DNA of 64,000 bases from Nocardia abscessus (GTDB lineage Bacteria; Actinomycetota; Actinomycetes; Mycobacteriales; Mycobacteriaceae): the NCBI RefSeq assembly GCF_015477775.1, contig NZ_JADLQO010000005.1, forward strand, positions 248,001-312,000, given 5' to 3'. Made by a program: the position numbers and the translations under genes. The notes under the pieces were generated by a model. The model ran no database searches and had not been told where the DNA came from. It worked only from the letters and a program-made list of their open reading frames with translations. This document shows, piece after piece, positions 55,001 through 61,000 of the stretch (the stretch's first letter is position 1; the number at the start of each line of letters is the position of its first letter).

Positions 55001-58000
55001 GCCTCGGCAAGGTATTTATCGGCGAGCTGGGTTGTGATCCCCAACCTGGCGGCGGCCTGCTCGGTCGACAAATCGGCCGAGCGAACCAGAAATACAATGC
55101 GTTTGGCCAGTCGGGGGTTCTCGAGACCAGACAGTGCTCGGTCGAACTTGTCTGCGAATTCCACATCGGTGAACTGGGACTCAACGGTCTGATTTACATC
55201 GCCCGGGCCGGACCTGCCCTCGACCGGAGCATCCTTCGAGACCTGTCGGAGGAGCGGAAGGGCGGTGATCACCTCCTCGCGGGTGAGATTCAATGCCGAG
55301 CTGATCTCGGCAATGTCGGGATTGCTGGTGGCGACGCCATTCGCGCGAATGTATTTATCGACTTTCGCGAGAATGCTTTGCGCTTGCGGCTTCATGCCCG
55401 GATAGCGCAGATCCAGGCGCGTCCTGATAACGGAATAATGAGCGGCCATCAAGGCGGCTGGAAAGAAACTGCCAGGTGGGACGAAGTTTCGAGTGGCGAG
55501 CAGAATTGCTATGGCTGCCTGTTGGGCATACTCGTTGCGGTGTTCGGCCGGGATGGACCGGCGGGCGGCGACCTCGTCCACGAGCCGTGTGTATCGTTCG
55601 AATATCTTGTTCCGGATACTCTTTTCCTCGGAGGAACCCGGTCGCGTTGCGATCAGATCCCAGAAGAGCCGCTCTTCCTCCGGATCGCGCTCCTCGGCGT
55701 CCGTGCGGGAGTAGTAGGTCGCCAGTGCTGATACGAGTGTTTCATTGGGTATTTCGAGTGCATCCCGAATTCGCCGGAGATCTTCGACGCCGGGCTTGTG
55801 GTAATGTTCGGTGAATTCGATCCACGCGTCGGATCTGCCAATTCTCGTGGCCAGTTCGAGCGGTGGGATTCCCCGAAATATTCGAACGCTTCGAATCCAA
55901 TCATGTATGGAATCGAAGTCGGTGGGATGGGGGACCGATCCGCTGTCGAGGTCCGGAAGGTGGTGGAATCCCCATGCGGTGGCGACATCACTCCAGCTAC
56001 CGGCGCGATGCAAGGCGTGACGGTAGATTCGCACCACGGTGAGGTCGAGTGGATCTCGCACGCCGGTCTCCAGGCTCTGGACCGCACCGGCGGAGATGCC
56101 GAATATGTTCCCGACTTCCGACCAGGACAGCCTGTTCACGTGCCGGAAGTGTCGCAAATACGCGCCGAGAGATTCCGAGTCGAATGGGCTGGGATAAAGA
56201 ATTGTACCTCTGGGTAGATATGAGTAGCACTCCGAGATCTCGTCGTATAGGACATCGTCTTCGGTCGCTGTGGCCTCGAGCAGTGCAGCTACGTCATCCT
56301 TTGTGGGTCTGCTCTCTTCGGACTCCCAGCGGGAGACCGTATTTTTTCCCATCTTCAGTCGGCTGGTGAGCTGTGACCGCTTCAGATTGTGGAATGTTCG
56401 ACGGAATCCTACATAGTCGCCGATGCGGGAATACCCCTCGGGATAAGCGGGCGCGCCATCCGGGGTAAGCAGAGCCGGATAGAACCGGGCGGCATCCAGG
56501 TACAGTGCGCGAGCGCCGGGAATCCGGCGCAGGGCTGCTCGAACATGCCGGACTTCCAAGCGCTCTCCCCGTTCCACCGCCTCCCAGGTGCCGTGGGCGG
56601 CGCCCACCAACTCGTCCATCCGGGCTGGTGTTGCCGCAAGGAACCGGCGCAACTCGATGTGCCAGTTTGTCGTGTCCCCCTCGGGTTGCGGAACCCGCCC
56701 CGCCGGGGCTGTGTCATTGCCGTTCGGGTCGATTCCGGCATATTCGAGCCAGCGGTGCAACTGTGCCGGCTCGAGGAGATTCATCTCGGCGTAATCGGTG
56801 AGACTTTGGATCGGTCGACCGGATCTGTCGGCGCGCCGTACTCGATACCACTCCAGGAACTCGTGTTCGCTGCCGGAGAGAGCGACCCACGGAAGGTCAC
56901 CATTCTTTTCGGCAATTGCGGCGAGCTGGGCGCGTGAACCACGACCGTACACCTCGCGGACATTATCCAGATGTGCTTTCACCGTCTGCGGCGTGATGCC
57001 GAGGATCGCCGCGATCTCCCGAGTCGTTCGGCCGGCGGCCACCAGCGCCAGTATGTCCAGTTGGCGGGCTGTCGGCGCGGGCGGCTTCGCTCTCGGCCCC
57101 TCCGAACGCTTTTCGTTCGGATCCTGTGCGGTCCAGTCGTGCTGCTCTGTGGAATCCCCGGCTCGAGGAAGGGCGCCTTCTTTCTCGGCGACGGCGGCAA
57201 GTCGCGCGCGTGAACCGGGCCCGTACAGCTTGCGGATGTTGTCCAGATGCTTTTCCACGGTCCGCTTCGATACGTCGAGGGCGGTGGCGATTTCGTGGTT
57301 CGTCAGGCCTGCGTCGACCAGCGCGAGTATCTGCTGCTGGCGGGCCGTTGGCGCATTGGGGTCGGCCGGGGGCGCCGCGGGCTTCGACGCTCGATGATTC
57401 TGGGTGGCGGACGCCGGATTTCGCGTGGGTCGTGCGGTGACAGGAATGGCGCCGTCCTGTTCGGCGGCCGAGACCAGGTGCCACCGCGACCCTGGCCCGT
57501 AGACGGTGCGGAGATTGTCGAGGTGTTTCTCCACGGTCCGCACCGAGATGCCGAGGAGTGTCGCGATTTCTTGGTTCGTTCGTCCGGCGCCGACCAGGAC
57601 GAGTATCTCCCGCTGGCGGTCGGTCAGTGCGGCGCGGGTTGGTGCGGCATCCGGATCCCCCTGCCGGGCGCGCTGCGATGCCTGGTCCGAAGGATCGACC
57701 TTGGAGTATCTCGCGGTGCCCCGGTTGCCGTCGGGGAGGTACGGAGGCTCGTCTCCGGTATTGCTCTCGGCGCGTGGCATTCCGGCCTGCTGCTGGTCGA
57801 CCAGTGCGGTCAACCCGTCGAGAACGAAGTGTGACGAGCCGTCGGCGGCGACGTATGTCAGCTCCGCCTCGAGCTGTCCCCGGTAGGTCGCTCGGGCCTC
57901 GGCGCTCATCCCGCGCCACTTTCGTGCCAGCGTGGCGACCAGACCGTTCGGCGCGATGCTTGCGACGAATCCGGAAGCGGCCGGGACCGAACCACGCTGG

Positions 58001-61000
58001 TACGGCCGGGTCGCGGCATTCGCGGGCCCGTCGGTTTCCAGTGCTTGCGTCACCGTGAGGCCGTTCAGCAATCCCCGCAGGGCGTACACCGGATGTGTGG
58101 GATCCGCCGGGGCGCTCCGACCGAACGAATTGTTGGCCTCGGCCAGCGCCTCCGCAGGATTGAGGACTGTCTCCACGCCCCACCAATCCCAATCCGCGTC
58201 GACCTCGTCCTCGGGGAGGAAAGCGACTCTGGGCTCTCCCGGCTTCTGCGCGGGTTCCTGTTTCTTCTCGCGGCTGTCACTGTTGAGTTGTTTCAGCCAT
58301 TCATCGAACCGCGCATCCGATGGCAGGTCGCCCTTGGCGCGCAACGCCACGAAGTACTCACGGAGATAGCCGAACACCCTGGGCGCCAGCTGGTCCCGGT
58401 AGTCCTGCCGTCGATCGAAGCGGGCGTCCGCGGGGAGTTCGCCCGCGGCTCGCAACTCCGCGAGGCGGGCGTAACGAGGTGCGCTGAGCGGTGGAGCGTG
58501 TTGCGACAGCAGTTCGGCCGGGTCTCGCAGGTGTGCCAGCTCGTGCCGGAGACGGTCGTATACCGGGTCACCGGTCGGCGCTGTCTTCATGCCGCGCCGG
58601 AAGCTCGCCTCCATCGCGGCGGTGAAGTATTCCCTGTTGGTGAAGAAATTCTCGTTGAGGAACAGGACGAACTCCTGCTCGCCGAGCATCCAATCCGCGG
58701 CGGCGATGGCTCCGTCCGACATGGGTGTGACGACTATCGCCGCGGGCCGAATGGTGGGATCCTCGGCGAAGCCATCGATCACCGCGTTCCGGACCGACAG
58801 CGCCGTCTCGACCGAGATCCCCGGCTTGTCCAGCCCCAGGACCTCGATGCCGAAGATCGTGAACAGCTGCGCCGCGATCGCCTGCTTGACACCGATGTCG
58901 GCGTCTCCGACGAATCCGTGCTGTTGTGCCGCCTGCACGGTGGGACGCAGCCCATCGGTGTGCAGTTTGATTTCCGCGCGCGCGATGTACCCGTTCACCG
59001 TGTTGCGGGACAGCTGCAGCCTGGCCGCGATCTGTCCGGCCGTCAGGCCCTCGGCGAGCAGTGCGAGTACTTCCCTTTCCCGGCGGGTGGGCACGGTGGG
59101 GTGCCGCTCCGCGAGTGTGGAACGGAACGCCTGAACGATGTCCGCGGGGACCGTGCCTGTGATGGGGATATACGGCAAGTCCGCCACCACCAGTCGCAGG
59201 GTCTGGACCTGCTGAGGTGACAGACCGGATTGCTCCGCGGACGACGGCACGGCGGCGTCGGGCAACCCGCTCGGTTGTGCGCCCCTTGGCATCCGGACGG
59301 GCCCTTCGAATCCCACCCTCTCGGCCAGTCGGACGAGCAGCCGGTTCGACTGGTCCGGCGTCAACCCGAGCGCAGCTGCGAGGGAATCTTCGGCGATGCC
59401 GTCGGCGACCAGGCGCAGGACGTAGAATTCGCCCTCCGACAGTGCTATCGCGTCGACCGTCCCCATCGGCCCGTCCGGGTGATACCAGAACCCGGCCTCG
59501 TCGGCCGCCCTGCGCACCAGCCGCATGTCCTCGTTCGTGCCCGAGCCTTTCACCGCATCACGGACCGTGGCCTTGGCCGTGCCCGCTGTTTCGGCCAGCG
59601 TCTCGCGAGAGGGCTGCGGTTTGATATGCGCGGGGACGAACTCGTTGCCGATCCAGCGCGCCGGACGAACGCGACGCGCCACGAAGTTCGGATCGGTGAG
59701 GGCTGCGATGTCCGCGCGGCCCGGCGGTACACCCAACCGGTGGGCCGCGGCCAGTACGCGCTGCGTGGTCTCGCCGTGCCACGGCTTCTTCGCGCCGAAC
59801 CGTCCGTTGAACACACTGCTGACGTACGGCTCGCCCACATCTGCCAGCCGGGCGATATCGGCGCGTGTCGGTTGCTGCGCGGCTCGGCCCGGGCGGAGGG
59901 TGAGGTAGAGCTCCGCCAGACGGCGCGTCTGCGGCGCGACGGTCTCGTCGGCGGCCAGCACTTCGGCGTGCGTGCGGGTCAGCTCGTCGGCGGCGACGCC
60001 CAGCTGCTGCGCCAGCTGGTTGCGCAGCGTGTGAATCCGGACCGTGTCCAGCGGGACTGCCGCCGACGGTTCGAGAGGGGCACACAGGAAGGTCTCACTC
60101 GCGGCGACAAGGTGTTCCAGATCCGGCGAGTCCGTCAGGCTTGTGAGCCAGTACAGCTCGGCCAGCACCTCGCCCGTTGTCATCGGCTGGGGTGGGCTCA
60201 GGTCTTGCAACCCCAGCAGTGCCCGCAATTCTTGGTCGAGGGCCCGGCGCCGGTTGTCGAAACCGTTCTGGTTCAACGGATCGGCCTCAGGGTCGGCCGC
60301 ATCCCGGAGACCGGATTCTTCGCCGTCGCGCCGCTCCAGCTCGGCAAGCGCGCCCTCGCGAGTGGCCGCTTCCTGATCCGCATGCAGTTCGAGCTGGGCT
60401 CGGATCCACCGACTCAGCGCCTGACCGTCGATGCCGGTCAAGGCGGTGGGCATGGCGTGTGTCTGTTCCGCGACGAGGGCGAGGGCCAGGCGTACAGCTC
60501 CCCGCGTCATCGCACCCGGTGGCAGCCCGAGGTGCTCGGCCAGCGCGGTCTGGGCCGGGTCCGAGGCCGCTTCGGCGGGCTTGGCCGATTGTGCCTCGCC
60601 GGATCCGTCGATGTCGGCGGGGATGGGCGAGGCCTCGTGGGAGTCGGGTGTCGACTCGTCTCGGACATCGTCGGTATCAGTCCCCATTGCCCGTCGCAGC
60701 GCGTCCGTGACGCGCGCCTGCAACTCCGGGTCCGGGGCGTCCGCGGGATCGTCGACGGCGATACCGCTGTGCAGTGCCCAGGCGACCAGCCCGGCGGTGT
60801 CGTTGATACCGAGTTTGGTACGAAGGCCGATCCGGATGTGTTTCACCAACGGCACCGAGATGCCCAGCTCTGCCGCAATGGCCGGGTTCGTGAACCGCTG
60901 GGCCACCAGGCGCAGGACCTCGGTTTCCTGCGATGTCAGACCGACGTCGACCGTTGGTTCGGGTATCGGTTCCGGGTGGTCGGCCGACCATGCCCGCTGT

